Shown here one piece after another: positions 1 to 9,575 of a DNA stretch of 53,097 nucleotides. The stretch comes from Streptomyces sp. NRRL S-337 (GTDB lineage: Bacteria > Actinomycetota > Actinomycetes > Streptomycetales > Streptomycetaceae): the NCBI RefSeq assembly GCF_000720175.1, contig NZ_JOIX01000051.1, positions 1 through 53,097 on the forward strand, given 5' to 3'. The stretch's first letter is position 1, and each line of letters begins with the position of its first letter. Under the pieces are notes generated by a model. The model was given only the letters and a program-made list of their open reading frames with translations. It had not been told where the DNA came from and did not search any database. The translations under genes were made by a program, and so were the position numbers.

Positions 1-177
1 CCGCCCCCTCCCATCCCCCCACCTCGGCCACAACGAACGCCCGACGAACGACACACCCGACACCAACGAGCAACCGCGTCCGGCACCGATGAACGATCGA
101 GCCCGGCACCGGCGAACGATCGCGGCCGGCAGCGACGAGCGGCCTCGGTCGCTCGACCTCACCCTCAGGAGCTCCAG

Positions 178-552
178 ATGCCCGTGACCCTCAACCACAC
201 CATCGTTCCGGCCATCGACCACCGGGCGGCCGCTCGGCTCTTTGCGCAGGTCATGGGGCTGGCGGAGCTGCCGCCGGCCGGGCGGCTGGGGCACTTTGCG
301 CCGGTTCGGGTCAACGAGACGCTCACTCTCGACTTCATGACCGTGCCGGACGCGGAAGGCCACCATCTCGCCTTCGACGTGGACCCCGAGACCTTCGACG
401 GGATCCTTTCCCGCATCGAGGCGGCCGGCATTCCCTACGGCAACGGCCCCGCCACCCCGGACAACGGCCGGACCGACCACCCGCTCTGTCCTCGCGGCCT
501 GTTCTTCGCCGACGACTCCGGCAACCTTTACGAGGTGATGTCGCCGGCGTAG
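178..552 (+). CDS. VOC-family (glyoxalase/bleomycin-resistance fold) protein
   Basis: A 124-residue single-domain vicinal-oxygen-chelate protein. The N-terminus has the usual pattern of a beta strand containing a metal-ligand-type His (VTLNHTIVPAIDH), followed by AARLFAQVMGLAEL, and it ends in the typical FFADDSGNLYEVMS strand, where the Glu is the second ligand position. Such proteins are metal-dependent lyases, dioxygenases or drug-binding proteins; the substrate cannot be told from the sequence. The ATG is preceded by AGGAG with a short spacer. The 177 bases upstream hold no gene, only imperfect copies of a roughly 23-bp element (CCGGCACCGRYGAACGATCG). It converges with the aldo/keto reductase gene. 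Confidence 0.85.
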   Translation: MPVTLNHTIVPAIDHRAAARLFAQVMGLAELPPAGRLGHFAPVRVNETLTLDFMTVPDAEGHHLAFDVDPETFDGILSRIEAAGIPYGNGPATPDNGRTDHPLCPRGLFFADDSGNLYEVMSPA

Positions 553-616
553 ACAGACTGCAGAAGCAGCCTGGAGAACCAGCCTGCGGAGCCAGACCGG
601 GCCCGGCCCCGGCTGG

Positions 617-1609
<993 letters not shown>

Positions 1610-1659
1610 AGTGCTGGTACCTCCTGGACGGGCTGGTCGTGCAAGCAATCGCGGTCTGG

Positions 1660-1690
1660 ACCGTAGGAGTTGGAGTGCGCTCCAAGTCAA
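1660..1690 (-). promoter_or_regulatory. MerR-type promoter with 19-bp spacer and palindromic operator
   Basis: Reading the minus strand, TTGACT (1685-1690) and TACGGT (1660-1665) are separated by exactly 19 bp. The spacer is filled by the perfect inverted repeat TTGGAG-TGCG-CTCCAA (1670-1685). A 19-bp spacer carrying a palindrome is the classic signature of promoters twisted into activity by MerR-family regulators. It lies about 50 bp upstream of the aldo/keto reductase start. No MerR-family gene is visible nearby, so the regulator must be encoded elsewhere. Confidence 0.75.
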
Positions 1691-1833
1691 CACGGCGCTG
1701 GGCCGGCCCATCGAGCTCGGTCGCGGCCCTCGCCCCCGTCCGAGTCCCCGGCCCCGGCCCGGTCGCGGTCTGCGCCCCACCCGAGTCTCCGGTTCCGGTC
1801 GCGGCCCCCGGCCCCCGGCCCCCGCCCGAGTCC

Positions 1834-1964
1834 CCGGTCCCGGTCCCGGTCCCGGTCCCGGTCCCGGTCCCGGTCACAGTCTCCGCCCCACCCGAGTCTG
1901 GCCCAGCGTTCATCACCCCTCGCCCGTCACCCGCCACCCGTCACCCGTCACCCGTCACCCGTCA
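1834..1964. repeat. Two short tandem-repeat arrays in an intergenic region
   Basis: Seven perfect copies of the hexamer CCGGTC occupy 1834-1875, and six copies of the heptamer CCCGTCA (one with a mismatch) occupy 1923-1964. The surrounding bases from about 1710 are degenerate CCCGGTC-like and CCCGAGTCTCC-like repeats. The stretch between the aldo/keto reductase promoter (1690) and the winged-helix gene (1975) contains nothing else that I recognise. Open frames here are products of the repeats and not genes. Confidence 0.85.
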
Positions 1965-1974
1965 GCCTCCCTCG

Positions 1975-2301
1975 TCAGCCGGTGCCCTCGGCTATTGCGC
2001 GCAGGGCCTGGCAGTGGGCGGCGAACGCGGCGCGGCCGTCTGGTGTCAGGGCGAGCCAGGTGCGCGGGCGCTTGCCGACGTACCCCTTGGTGACGGCGAC
2101 ATAGCCGGCCTTCTCCAAGGTGGAGACCTGGCGCGAGAGCACCGAGTCACTCACCTCGACGGTGTCGCGAACGAAGGCGAACTCGGCCTTGTCGGCGGGC
2201 GCCAGGGTCGCCACGATGGAGAAGCGGACGGGCGCGTGGATGACCTCGTCGAGCCCGTGCCGCGGATGAGCCCCCTGGGGCAACTGCCGCGAGGTGCTCA
2301 C
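1975..2301 (-). CDS. Winged-helix transcriptional regulator (HTH_27/MarR-like)
   Basis: A 108-residue single-domain winged-helix DNA-binding protein. The sequence HAPVRFSIVATL, then FVRDTVEVSDSVLSRQVSTLEKAGYV (recognition helix), then the wing and ALTPDGRAAF is typical of the small MarR/ArsR-like regulators paired with a membrane protein. The GTG start at 2301 overlaps the TGA of the upstream membrane-protein gene (GTGA), so the two are translationally coupled and probably co-regulated. A candidate operator lies at 2854-2883. It likely represses its own operon; the inducer is unknown. Confidence 0.8.
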   Translation of the reverse strand: MSTSRQLPQGAHPRHGLDEVIHAPVRFSIVATLAPADKAEFAFVRDTVEVSDSVLSRQVSTLEKAGYVAVTKGYVGKRPRTWLALTPDGRAAFAAHCQALRAIAEGTG

Positions 2302-2723
2302 CGGCGGGCCTCCGCATATCCGCCTATCAGCCCCGGAAGGGCCACCAGCACTGCTCCTGCCACCCACCATGCCGTGACGCCCTGGAACCAGATCATGCCC
2401 GGCACCAGCACTGCGTTGTAGAGCAGGCCCCAGGCGATGATCAGGCCGGAGCGCCAGCGGTCGAAGCCGCGTCGGGCGACCCGCTGCCGGGCGGCGTACA
2501 CCGACAGTCCGCCCACGGTGGCGCACCAGAAGATGCTGCTGAGCACCACTCCGTACGGCTGCCCCAGCAACCCGAGGGCCAGCACCATCACCCCGGATCC
2601 GCAGCCGTAGATCACCTGATAGCGGACGGACCACTTCGTGCTCGCCCGGACCGTACTGCTCAACTCCTGGGCGCGGGCCAGCGCGGCCGCCGCGTCCTCG
2701 GATGCGTATACCTGCTCCGACAT
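2298..2723 (-). CDS. Small integral membrane protein of unknown function
   Basis: A 141-residue protein with a soluble N-terminus of about 30 residues and four probable membrane segments (near residues 35-53, 57-75, 92-110 and 115-134) ending in a short Arg-containing tail. No catalytic motif is visible. The gene is the first of a two-gene operon with the winged-helix regulator, with overlapping stop and start codons. Pairs of this kind are common in actinobacteria; I infer that the membrane protein is the regulated partner, but no function is known to me. Confidence 0.7.
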   Translation of the reverse strand: MSEQVYASEDAAAALARAQELSSTVRASTKWSVRYQVIYGCGSGVMVLALGLLGQPYGVVLSSIFWCATVGGLSVYAARQRVARRGFDRWRSGLIIAWGLLYNAVLVPGMIWFQGVTAWWVAGAVLVALPGLIGGYAEARR

Positions 2724-2853
2724 GTCAGTCCCCCCTGACGTTCCCGTACTTCCCCGTTGGTCAGCCGTTGCTTCGTCACTGTGTTCTTCGCTGTTCGTCG
2801 TTGAGTCGTCTCCCCCGACGAAAGCTCTTCGGCTTCGTGGTTTTCAGCGTGCC

Positions 2854-2883
2854 AAGCACTTTCCATTCTGACAAGTACTTTCC
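2854..2883 (-). promoter_or_regulatory. Candidate operator: direct repeats AAGYACTTTCC
   Basis: AAGCACTTTCC (2854-2864) and AAGTACTTTCC (2873-2883) are direct repeats 19 bp apart; the second contains the palindrome AAGTACTT. They lie about 130 bp upstream of the membrane-protein/winged-helix operon in an AT-richer stretch unlike the surrounding DNA, where a promoter for the minus-strand operon would be expected. Binding by the operon's own regulator is inferred only. The rest of 2724-3092 contains no recognisable gene. Confidence 0.4.
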
Positions 2884-3092
2884 TGAAAATCAGTTCGGAC
2901 GGGTGACACCCGCTCACACGCCGTCAGGTACTCTGTGCCGTCCCAGCAGTGGAGCGACGAGGAGGTGAGACCGATACCCCGCCAGTCCAGGCAGGCGCGC
3001 CCGTCTCCCGTCCGCGTGGTCCACCGCCTCAGGTGACCTTCCGGCACAGGTGAGCCAGGCCCGCCCTCGGCGCCCCGAAAGGCTCACCTCTC

Positions 3093-4094
3093 ATGCCGCC
3101 ACAGCATCTGTCACGACCGTCCGGCCCTTCAGATACCTCCGGCTCCTCGGATAACTCCGCCCGGCCTTCAGGAACTTCAGGTTCTCCAGACCCTTCAGGT
3201 TTCTCTGGCTCCTCAGGCCCCTCAGACTCCTCACGAGCCTTGTCAGCACCCTTGTCGCATCCCACCCCCTCATCACAGGGCATGTGTCGCGGTTCGGCGT
3301 CGGACGTCGTCGCCAGGCTGCGGGCCGCCGGCTGTGTCTTCGCCGAGGACGAGGCGGTGCTGCTGTGCGACACCGCCCGTACGCCCGATGAACTCGCCGC
3401 CATGGTGGAACGTCGCGCCCTCGGCCAGCCCCTGGAACACGTCCTGGGCTGGGCGGAGTTCCGCGGGCTGCGGATCGCCGTCGACCCCGGTGTCTTCGTG
3501 CCGCGTCGCCGTACGGAGTTCCTCGTGGAGCAGGCGCTCGACCTGCGGCGCCCGTCCGTCGGCCTGGAGCCCGGGGCGCGCCGGCGGCCCACCGTGATCG
3601 TCGATCTGTGCTGCGGCACCGGAGCGGTGGGCGCCGCACTGGCCGCCGGTCTGGAGCGGGTCGAGCTGTACGCGGCCGACGTCGAGCCCGCAGCGGTGCG
3701 ATGTGCCCGCCGCAACGTCGGGCCCCTCGGGGGCGAGGTCTACGAGGGCGACCTCTTCGGCCCGCTGCCACCGGGCCTCCGCGGCCGCGTCGACGTCCTG
3801 GTGGCCAACGTGCCCTACGTACCCACCGAAGAGGTGGCGCTGTTGCCCGCGGAGGCCCGTGAGTACGAGCCGCTGGTGGCGCTCGACGGCGGGGAGGACG
3901 GGCTCGACGTGCTGCGGCGGGTGACCGGGGCCGCCCCGCGGTGGCTGGCGCCCGGCGGGCATCTGCTGGTCGAGACGAGCGAACGGCAGGCGCCGTGGGC
4001 CGTAGAGGCGTTCACCGGTGCGGGGCTGCGCCCGCGGATCGCCCGCTCGGAGGAGCTGTACGCCACGGTGATCGTCGGGACGTGGCCGGGATAG
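3093..4094 (+). CDS. PrmC/HemK-related protein-glutamine N5-methyltransferase-like protein
   Basis: A 333-residue SAM-dependent methyltransferase. After residue 65 it follows the PrmC plan: an N-terminal helical domain (RRALGQPLEHVLGWAEFRGLRIAVDPGVFVPRRRTEFLVEQAL), SAM motif I (VDLCCGTGAVG) and a catalytic loop. The loop reads NVPYVPTEE where true PrmC has NPPY, which matches the actinobacterial PrmC-related group of unknown substrate better than the release-factor methylase itself. The first 60 residues are an expanded Ser/Gly/Pro low-complexity tract from imperfect TCAGG/TCCGG repeats. GAAAGG precedes the ATG at 3093. A start at Met64 (3282) would remove the tract and cannot be excluded. 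Confidence 0.8.
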   Translation: MPPQHLSRPSGPSDTSGSSDNSARPSGTSGSPDPSGFSGSSGPSDSSRALSAPLSHPTPSSQGMCRGSASDVVARLRAAGCVFAEDEAVLLCDTARTPDELAAMVERRALGQPLEHVLGWAEFRGLRIAVDPGVFVPRRRTEFLVEQALDLRRPSVGLEPGARRRPTVIVDLCCGTGAVGAALAAGLERVELYAADVEPAAVRCARRNVGPLGGEVYEGDLFGPLPPGLRGRVDVLVANVPYVPTEEVALLPAEAREYEPLVALDGGEDGLDVLRRVTGAAPRWLAPGGHLLVETSERQAPWAVEAFTGAGLRPRIARSEELYATVIVGTWPG

Positions 4095-4168
4095 CACCGC
4101 TCGGGGCAGGGGGCATTCTGGTGGGAAATCAGGTGGGGGGCGGTCCGGTGGCGTCCTATCGTGGCGCC

Positions 4169-4999
4169 ATGCCTCCTTCGATGGCTTCGATGGCTGCGAT
4201 GAGTTATGACCGGCACTGTTCCGAAATCGTCGCGCAGACCGCCCTGTTGGTGTCCCACGTCGAGGGTGCCGAGCTGTCCGCCCCCGTACCGGCCTGCCCC
4301 GGATGGAACCTCGTTCAGTTGCTGCGCCACCTCGGTGAAGCGCATCGCTGGGTGGAGACGATCGTCCGGACCCGGGCCAGCGGTCCGGTCTCCGAGGAGC
4401 GGATCAACAAGGTCTCCGACGCGACGGACCAGGACCCGGCCGAACTCGCCGCGTGGCTCACCGAAGGCGCCGGGCAACTGGCGGACGCGCTGCGGACAGC
4501 GGGGCCGGAGGCCGCGGTGTGGACCGTGGCCCCCGGCGGCACGCCGGTTTTCTGGGCCCGCCGTATGACCCACGAGACGGTGGTGCACCGCGCGGACGCG
4601 GCGTTCGCCGTCGGAGCGGACTTCACCGTGGACGACGAGGTCGCCATCGACGCCCTGGACGAGTGGATGAGCTTCGGCCACCTGCCCCCCGTGTTCGAGA
4701 CCAGGCCCGACCTGCCCGCCCTCCTGGCCGGCGGCCGGACCCTGTGCTTCCGGGCCACCGACACTGCGCCCGAAGCCGGCGCAGAATGGCTGGTCGGTCT
4801 GGGCGGCGACACACTCGCCTCACGCCGTGGCGGCGGCCCGGCCACCGTCACCGCCCAAGGCCCCCTGGCCGACCTGCTGCTGTTCGTCTACGGCCGGCGG
4901 TTCGCCCCCGGGGGCGCCGGTGGCGGCGTCGAGGTCCTCGGCGATGAGGCGCTGCTCGACGCCTGGCTCGACGCCACCAGCTTCTGGCTCAAGGAGTGA
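4169..4999 (+). CDS. Mycothiol-dependent maleylpyruvate isomerase-family protein
   Basis: A 276-residue DinB-like four-helix protein of the TIGR03083 family, whose members use mycothiol as cofactor or are of unknown function. Typical parts are the N-terminal YDRHCSEIVAQTALLVSHVEGAEL, PACPGWNLVQLLRHLGEAHRWV, and WARRMTHETVVHRADA, whose His residues fit the metal site; a C-terminal SCP2-like domain follows. TATCGT (4157-4162) lies six bases before the ATG, suggesting a leaderless transcript beginning at 4169; the alternative start Met11 (4199) is possible. The gene converges with the P450 gene. Confidence 0.8.
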   Translation: MPPSMASMAAMSYDRHCSEIVAQTALLVSHVEGAELSAPVPACPGWNLVQLLRHLGEAHRWVETIVRTRASGPVSEERINKVSDATDQDPAELAAWLTEGAGQLADALRTAGPEAAVWTVAPGGTPVFWARRMTHETVVHRADAAFAVGADFTVDDEVAIDALDEWMSFGHLPPVFETRPDLPALLAGGRTLCFRATDTAPEAGAEWLVGLGGDTLASRRGGGPATVTAQGPLADLLLFVYGRRFAPGGAGGGVEVLGDEALLDAWLDATSFWLKE

Positions 5000-5059
5000 G
5001 CCGTCAGCCGGACCGGGAGGGGCCCTGAGCCGGGCCCGGAGTGAGCCGTCAGCCGGACC
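4993..5059. repeat. 45-bp-period direct repeat at a gene end
   Basis: A 22-bp sequence (GGAGTGAGCCGTCAGCCGGACC) occurs at 4993-5014 and again at 5038-5059, a 45-bp unit duplicated in tandem with later divergence. The first copy includes the stop codon of the maleylpyruvate isomerase-family gene. Between the copies GGGCCCTGAGCCGGGCCC can form a short stem, so the segment may also end transcription between the two convergent genes. Confidence 0.75.
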
Positions 5060-5092
5060 AGGAGCGGGCAACGGGCCGGGGCGGGAGGCGGC

Positions 5093-6421
5093 TCAGTCCT
5101 CGTCCCAGGTGACCGGGAGCCGGTGCACGCCGTAGATGTTCGAGTCGGTGCGCAGCGGTACGTCCTCCGGTGGGACGGCCAGCCGCAGCGTCGGGAACCG
5201 GGTGAGCAGCGCCGGGAAGGCGACCCGCATCTCGACGCGGGCCAGCTGCTGGCCCAGGCACTGGTGGCTGCCGTGGCCGAAGCCCAGGTGCCCGGTCGCC
5301 TTCCGGCGCAGGTCAAGGGTGTCGGGGGCGGGGAACCGTGCCGGGTCCCGATTGGCGGCCTGGAGTGACAGGGTCACCGACTCACCGGCCCTGATCAGCT
5401 GCCCCGCCACCTCTACGTCCTCCAGGGCCGCGCGGAGCCCCATGTCGGCGATGCTCAGATAGCGCATCAGCTCCTCCACGGCCCGGTCGGCGAGTTCCGG
5501 GTCCCCGCGCAGCGCGGCGAGCTGTTCCGGGTGGGTCAGCAGGGCGAAGGTGCCGAGGGCGAGCATGTTGGCGGTGGTGTCGAGGCCGGCGCCCAACAGG
5601 AAGGTGCCGATGCCGGCGAGTTCCTCGTCGCTGAGTTCGCCGCTCCGTGCCAGGTCGCCGAGCAGATCGTCGGTGGGCCGATCCCGTTTGGCCACCACCA
5701 GCTCGTGCAGGATCTCCTGGATCGCCAGATAGGCCGCCGCCCGTTCCTCCTGGGTGACGCCGTGGTCGGTCACGAGGGCCGTATGCCGCTGGAAGACATC
5801 ACGGTCGGCGGACGGCACCCCGAGCAGCTCGCAGATCATCAGAGCGGGAACGGGCTGCGCGAACGCCTCCACCAGGTCCAGCGGGCCGCCCCGGCGCTCC
5901 ATGGCGTCCAGGTGCTCGGCGGTGATCTCCTCGACGCGGGCGGTGAGTTCGCGCATCCGGCGGACCGTGAACTTGCCCATCAGCAGCCGCCGGTAGCGGG
6001 TGTGCTCGGGTGCGTCGATCCCGGTGAGGTCGCCGACCGGGGCCGGGGGCAGCGACGGGGGCGCGCCCGGTATCGGCAGGTGCATGAGTTCGTAGCGGGA
6101 GCTGAAGCGCTGGTCGCCGAGGATCGCCCGGACCGCGGAGTGGCCGGTGGCCAGCCAGCCCTCGTGGCCGTCGGGGTAGCGCATCCGCCGCAGCGGCTGT
6201 TCTTCGCGCAGCCGGGCCAGTTCGGCGGGCGGGTCGAAGGGGCAGCCGGTGGGGCGGGTCAGGGGGAGGTCGGTGACGGGGGCGGTGACGGGGGCGGGTG
6301 CGGATGCCGGGGCCGGCGCCGGGTCGTGTGCCGGGACCAGTTCCGGTTCCCCGGCCGGTTCCTGTGCCGGTCGCTGCTCCGTTGTGGACCCGGTGGGGGC
6401 AGTCGGCGGTTCGTTACGCAT
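5093..6421 (-). CDS. Cytochrome P450
   Basis: A 442-residue soluble bacterial class I P450. The heme-ligand loop is [16 protein letters not shown], the I-helix has [10 protein letters not shown] (oxygen-activating Thr, in place of the common AGHETT), and EELMRY supplies the K-helix ExxR. The first 50 residues are an Ala/Pro-rich low-complexity tail not needed for the fold. AGGAGG lies nine bases before the ATG. It is the last gene of a same-strand run with the ABC exporter 123 bp upstream; no ferredoxin or reductase gene is adjacent. The substrate is unknown. Confidence 0.93.
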   Translation of the reverse strand: MRNEPPTAPTGSTTEQRPAQEPAGEPELVPAHDPAPAPASAPAPVTAPVTDLPLTRPTGCPFDPPAELARLREEQPLRRMRYPDGHEGWLATGHSAVRAILGDQRFSSRYELMHLPIPGAPPSLPPAPVGDLTGIDAPEHTRYRRLLMGKFTVRRMRELTARVEEITAEHLDAMERRGGPLDLVEAFAQPVPALMICELLGVPSADRDVFQRHTALVTDHGVTQEERAAAYLAIQEILHELVVAKRDRPTDDLLGDLARSGELSDEELAGIGTFLLGAGLDTTANMLALGTFALLTHPEQLAALRGDPELADRAVEELMRYLSIADMGLRAALEDVEVAGQLIRAGESVTLSLQAANRDPARFPAPDTLDLRRKATGHLGFGHGSHQCLGQQLARVEMRVAFPALLTRFPTLRLAVPPEDVPLRTDSNIYGVHRLPVTWDED

Positions 6422-6544
6422 GGGGCTTCGTCCTCCTGGGGTGAGTGGTGGTGTGCCGTAACGGGTGGTGCGATGCGGGGCGGTACACGGCGGTGCTCCG
6501 GGAGCTCTCGTGAGGTGAGGGGCCGCGGCAGGTGTCGCGGACGG

Positions 6545-7354
6545 CTAGCGTTCGACGCCGCGCTTGAAGGCCGTACGTGCCCACAGGTAGCCGACGAGGC
6601 TGAGACTGAGGCACCAGGCGACGGCGAGGTAGCCGCTGGTGCCGATCTCGGTGCCCATCAGCAGGCCGCGGAGGGTCTCGATGACCGGGGTGAACGGCTG
6701 GTACTCGGCGAACCAGCGCAGCCCCGCGGGCATCGACTCCGGCGGGACGATCGCGCTGCCGAGGAACGGCAGGAACGTCAGCGGCATGGGCATATTGCTC
6801 GCTGTTTCAGCATTTTTCGCCACCAGACCCATCGCCGCCGCCAGCCATGAGAGCGCAAGGGTGAGCAGCGCCAGGACGCCGGCCGCCGCCAGCCACTCCA
6901 CCGGGGTGGCGTCGGGCCGGAAGCCCATCAGGAGAGCGACCCCGACCACCAGCGCGATGCTGACCATCGTCTGGATCACGCTGCCGACGACATGCCCGGT
7001 CAGGAACGAGGCCCGGGAGATCGCCATGGTCCGGAACCGGTTGACGATGCCTTCCGTCATGTCGACGCAGACGGAGACCGCGGTGACCACCGCCCCCGAG
7101 GTCGCCGCCATCAGGATGATGCCGGGCGCCACGTAGTCGATGTAATCGGTGGAACCGCTGGAACCAGTGGAACCGGTGGACGTGCCGCCGATACCGGCGC
7201 CGAGGGCGCCACCGAAGACGTAGTTGAACAGCAACAGCATCAGCACGGGCATCGCGACGACCGACACCGTCATGGACGGGTAGCGCAGGGCGTGCTTGAG
7301 GTTGCGCCGCAGCATCGTCGCGGAGTCCCGCGCGGCGTAGGACAGCGTGCTCAT
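6545..7354 (-). CDS. ABC-2 type transporter permease (DrrB-like)
   Basis: A 269-residue membrane permease with about six transmembrane segments, beginning MSTLSYAARDSATMLRRNLKHALRYPSM as in DrrB-type exporters. The family motif region VAKNAETASNMPMPLTFLPFLGSAIVPPESMPAGLRWFAEYQPFTPVIETLRGLL is intact. A Gly/Ser/Thr-rich loop (TSTGSTGSSGST) is expanded between the first two membrane segments. The start overlaps the stop of the ATPase gene (ATGA), so both are translated together and form one exporter for a hydrophobic compound. Confidence 0.92.
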   Translation of the reverse strand: MSTLSYAARDSATMLRRNLKHALRYPSMTVSVVAMPVLMLLLFNYVFGGALGAGIGGTSTGSTGSSGSTDYIDYVAPGIILMAATSGAVVTAVSVCVDMTEGIVNRFRTMAISRASFLTGHVVGSVIQTMVSIALVVGVALLMGFRPDATPVEWLAAAGVLALLTLALSWLAAAMGLVAKNAETASNMPMPLTFLPFLGSAIVPPESMPAGLRWFAEYQPFTPVIETLRGLLMGTEIGTSGYLAVAWCLSLSLVGYLWARTAFKRGVER

Positions 7355-8526
7355 CGGGCTTGCTCCTTCGGGGAGTTGGCGTCGCGGCGGCCGTCCGCGG
7401 CGGGGCCGGTGAGGGCGAGGAAGACGTCGTCGAGATCGGGCATGTGCACGGTGAGCCGCTCCGCCTCGATCGCGGCGTCGTCCAGCGCGTCGAGCACGGA
7501 GCGCAGGGCGGGGACACTGCCGTCGCTGGGCAGGTCCAGGGTGAGCGCTTCGGCGTCCCGGCCGACGGAACCCGAACCGGAACCAGAACCGGAATGGGAA
7601 GAGGCTGAGGCAGAGGAAGCGGAAGAGGAAGAGGATGAGGGATCGAAGAGGGCGGCGGCCGCTTCGAGGCCGTGCGCGTCGGCGAACCGCAGGCGGATGT
7701 GACCGCCCGGGATGCGCCGCTTGAGCTCCTCCGCGGTGCCCTCGGCGACGATCTTCCCGCCGTCCAATACGGCGATCCGGTCGGCGAGTTGGTCGGCCTC
7801 CTCCAGGTACTGCGTGGTGAGGAAGATGGTGACGCCCTCGTCGGCGACCAGGCCGCGGATGATGTCCCACATGGTGCGCCGGCTGCGTGGGTCGAGGCCG
7901 GTGGTCGGCTCGTCGAGGAAGATGATCCGGGGGTTGCCGACCAGCGTCATCGCCAGGTCGAGCTTGCGGCGCATACCACCGGAGAAGGTGGCGACGGGCT
8001 TGCCGGCCGCCTCGGTCAGTTCGAAGCGGCGCAGCAGTTCGGCGGTGCGCCGGCGGCCTTCCCGGCGGTCGAGGTGGTGCAGGTCCGCCATGAGCAGCAG
8101 GTTCTCCCTGGCGGTGAGGAGATTGTCCACGGCCGAGAACTGGCCGGTGACGCCGATCGCGGCCCGTACGGCGTCGGCCGCGTCGCGCACGTCGTGTCCC
8201 GCGACGCGGGCCCGGCCGGCGTCTGCGGTGCGGAGGGTGGAGAGGATCTGGACGGTGGTGGTCTTGCCCGCGCCGTTGGGCCCGAGGAGCGCGAAGACGG
8301 TGCCCTCGGAAATGCGGAGGTCGATGCCGTCGAGGACGGTCTTGTCGCCGTACGACTTGGTGAGCCCAGCGGCGGTGATCGCGGCGGCGGTGGTCTCCGG
8401 GACGGGTGCCGTGGTCACCGGGGCGACGGATGCGGTCGCGGAGGACGGCACGGAGCCGGAGGTGCCGGAGGACGGCACGGTGCCGGAGGACGGCATCGGC
8501 GCGGAAGACGGGGTCGTGGACGTCAT
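7351..8526 (-). CDS. ABC transporter ATP-binding protein (DrrA-like)
   Basis: A 391-residue nucleotide-binding subunit of the daunorubicin-resistance DrrA type. Walker A is GPNGAGKTTT, the signature is FSGGMRRKLDLAMT, and Walker B is RIIFLDEPTTGLD; the C-terminal regulatory domain of DrrA follows. Two low-complexity expansions interrupt it: an N-terminal Ser/Gly/Pro/Thr stretch (residues about 5-40) and a Ser-rich run in the C-terminal domain encoded at about 7566-7645. GAAGGAAG precedes the ATG. It probably powers export through the adjacent permease. Confidence 0.93.
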   Translation of the reverse strand: MTSTTPSSAPMPSSGTVPSSGTSGSVPSSATASVAPVTTAPVPETTAAAITAAGLTKSYGDKTVLDGIDLRISEGTVFALLGPNGAGKTTTVQILSTLRTADAGRARVAGHDVRDAADAVRAAIGVTGQFSAVDNLLTARENLLLMADLHHLDRREGRRRTAELLRRFELTEAAGKPVATFSGGMRRKLDLAMTLVGNPRIIFLDEPTTGLDPRSRRTMWDIIRGLVADEGVTIFLTTQYLEEADQLADRIAVLDGGKIVAEGTAEELKRRIPGGHIRLRFADAHGLEAAAALFDPSSSSSSASSASASSHSGSGSGSGSVGRDAEALTLDLPSDGSVPALRSVLDALDDAAIEAERLTVHMPDLDDVFLALTGPAADGRRDANSPKEQAR

Positions 8527-8586
8527 GTCACGTCACTTCCTTCTCTCTCTGTTCTGTTGTGGAGGACTTCGCCTTCGGCCTGGTGA

Positions 8587-9429
8587 TCAGGCGCGGCGGA
8601 TCTCGATGTTGCCGACGCCCGTGCGCGCACGGACCTCGACCGTTTCCTCGCCCGCGCCCGGGCCGTCGAACGGCGTGAGCGTGTTGCGCACCCCGCCCAG
8701 CCGCGTATGCACATCGAGCCAGGCGGCGGTGGCGGCGCGGATGCCCACCTCGATGTCGCCGGTGGCCGTCAGCAGGTTGGCCCGGCCCCGTACCAGTTCG
8801 CCGATGTGGATGCCCCCGTGGGCCGTCTTGGCCTCGACGCCGCCGTGTGCAACGCCCACGGAGAGCCGGCCGTTGGACGAGTTGGCCGTCAGGTCGCCGG
8901 TGACCTCCCCGATCGTGGTCGCGCCGTTGCCGTTCTTGACCGTCGCCGCGCCCTCGACCTCCCCCACCTCGATCCGGCCGGCCGCGATGACCTCGGCGTC
9001 CCCGGTCACCCGGCTCACATGGATGTCGCCGAGGTCGGTCCGCAGGGAAGCGGTGTGGGCCTCGTCGACGTGGACGTCACCGTAGGAGGTCTTGATCCGG
9101 CACTCCCCGAGGCGGCCGGTGCAGTGGAAGTCCCCCATGGGGGAGGTGCCGTGGACGTCCGACCCCGCGGGCAGCTCGATGCGTACGTCGAGCGAACCGC
9201 TCCGGCCGAACATGGAGCGCTTGCGCGGGCCCTTGACCTGCAGGGTTCCGCCCGCGCAGGTGACCTTGGTCTGCTCCGCGGCCCGTACGTCGGCGGCGGC
9301 GGCCGCGTCAGCGGGCAGCACCTCGATGACGGTGTCGGTGCGCTTGCCGGCGATGATCCGGACAGCCCCGATGTCGAACTCGACGGTGGCGGAGACCGGT
9401 TCGGGTGTCTCGAAGTCGAAATGAGGCAT
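8587..9429 (-). CDS. DUF4097-family beta-repeat protein
   Basis: A 280-residue protein made almost entirely of repeating beta strands of the form GDIHVSRVTGDAEVIAAGRIEVGEV, typical of DUF4097 (a beta-solenoid-like fold related to putative adhesin or lipoprotein domains). It has no signal peptide or membrane segment, so it is probably cytosolic. The start at 9429 (MPHFDFETPEP) is preceded by GAGGA; the open frame extends upstream through repeat DNA without meaning. It lies 60 bp upstream of the ABC exporter on the same strand. An 11-bp-phased repeat array at 9576-9606 precedes it. Its function is unknown. Confidence 0.85.
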   Translation of the reverse strand: MPHFDFETPEPVSATVEFDIGAVRIIAGKRTDTVIEVLPADAAAAADVRAAEQTKVTCAGGTLQVKGPRKRSMFGRSGSLDVRIELPAGSDVHGTSPMGDFHCTGRLGECRIKTSYGDVHVDEAHTASLRTDLGDIHVSRVTGDAEVIAAGRIEVGEVEGAATVKNGNGATTIGEVTGDLTANSSNGRLSVGVAHGGVEAKTAHGGIHIGELVRGRANLLTATGDIEVGIRAATAAWLDVHTRLGGVRNTLTPFDGPGAGEETVEVRARTGVGNIEIRRA

Positions 9430-9511
9430 GACTGATCCGTCCTCTTGGCGTGAGCGTGATGGGTGTGGGCGTTGCAGGTGTGGGCGTCGTCCCGCGAACG
9501 TGCGGGACGGG

Positions 9512-9551
9512 GTGCGGCGACGTGCGGCGAGGTGCGGCGACGTGTGGGCAA
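9512..9551. repeat. Four copies of a 10-bp tandem repeat
   Basis: GTGCGGCGAC or GTGCGGCGAG is repeated at 9512, 9522 and 9532, with a decayed fourth copy at 9542. It lies in the untranslated stretch between the RHH-protein gene and the DUF4097 gene. A second 10-bp repeat (GGGCCGCAAC) occurs near 9641-9665. These look like slippage products and differ in sequence from the operator-like array beside them. Confidence 0.75.
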
Positions 9552-9575
9552 GCGGTTCAGGGACGTACACCCGGC

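Noticed and set aside
4161..4170. A single GTGGCGCCAT at the start of the maleylpyruvate isomerase-family gene, similar to the RHH repeat unit
   Set aside because: Only one copy, with no 11-bp partner. At this GC content a few TGGCGCCA octamers are expected in 53 kb by chance.
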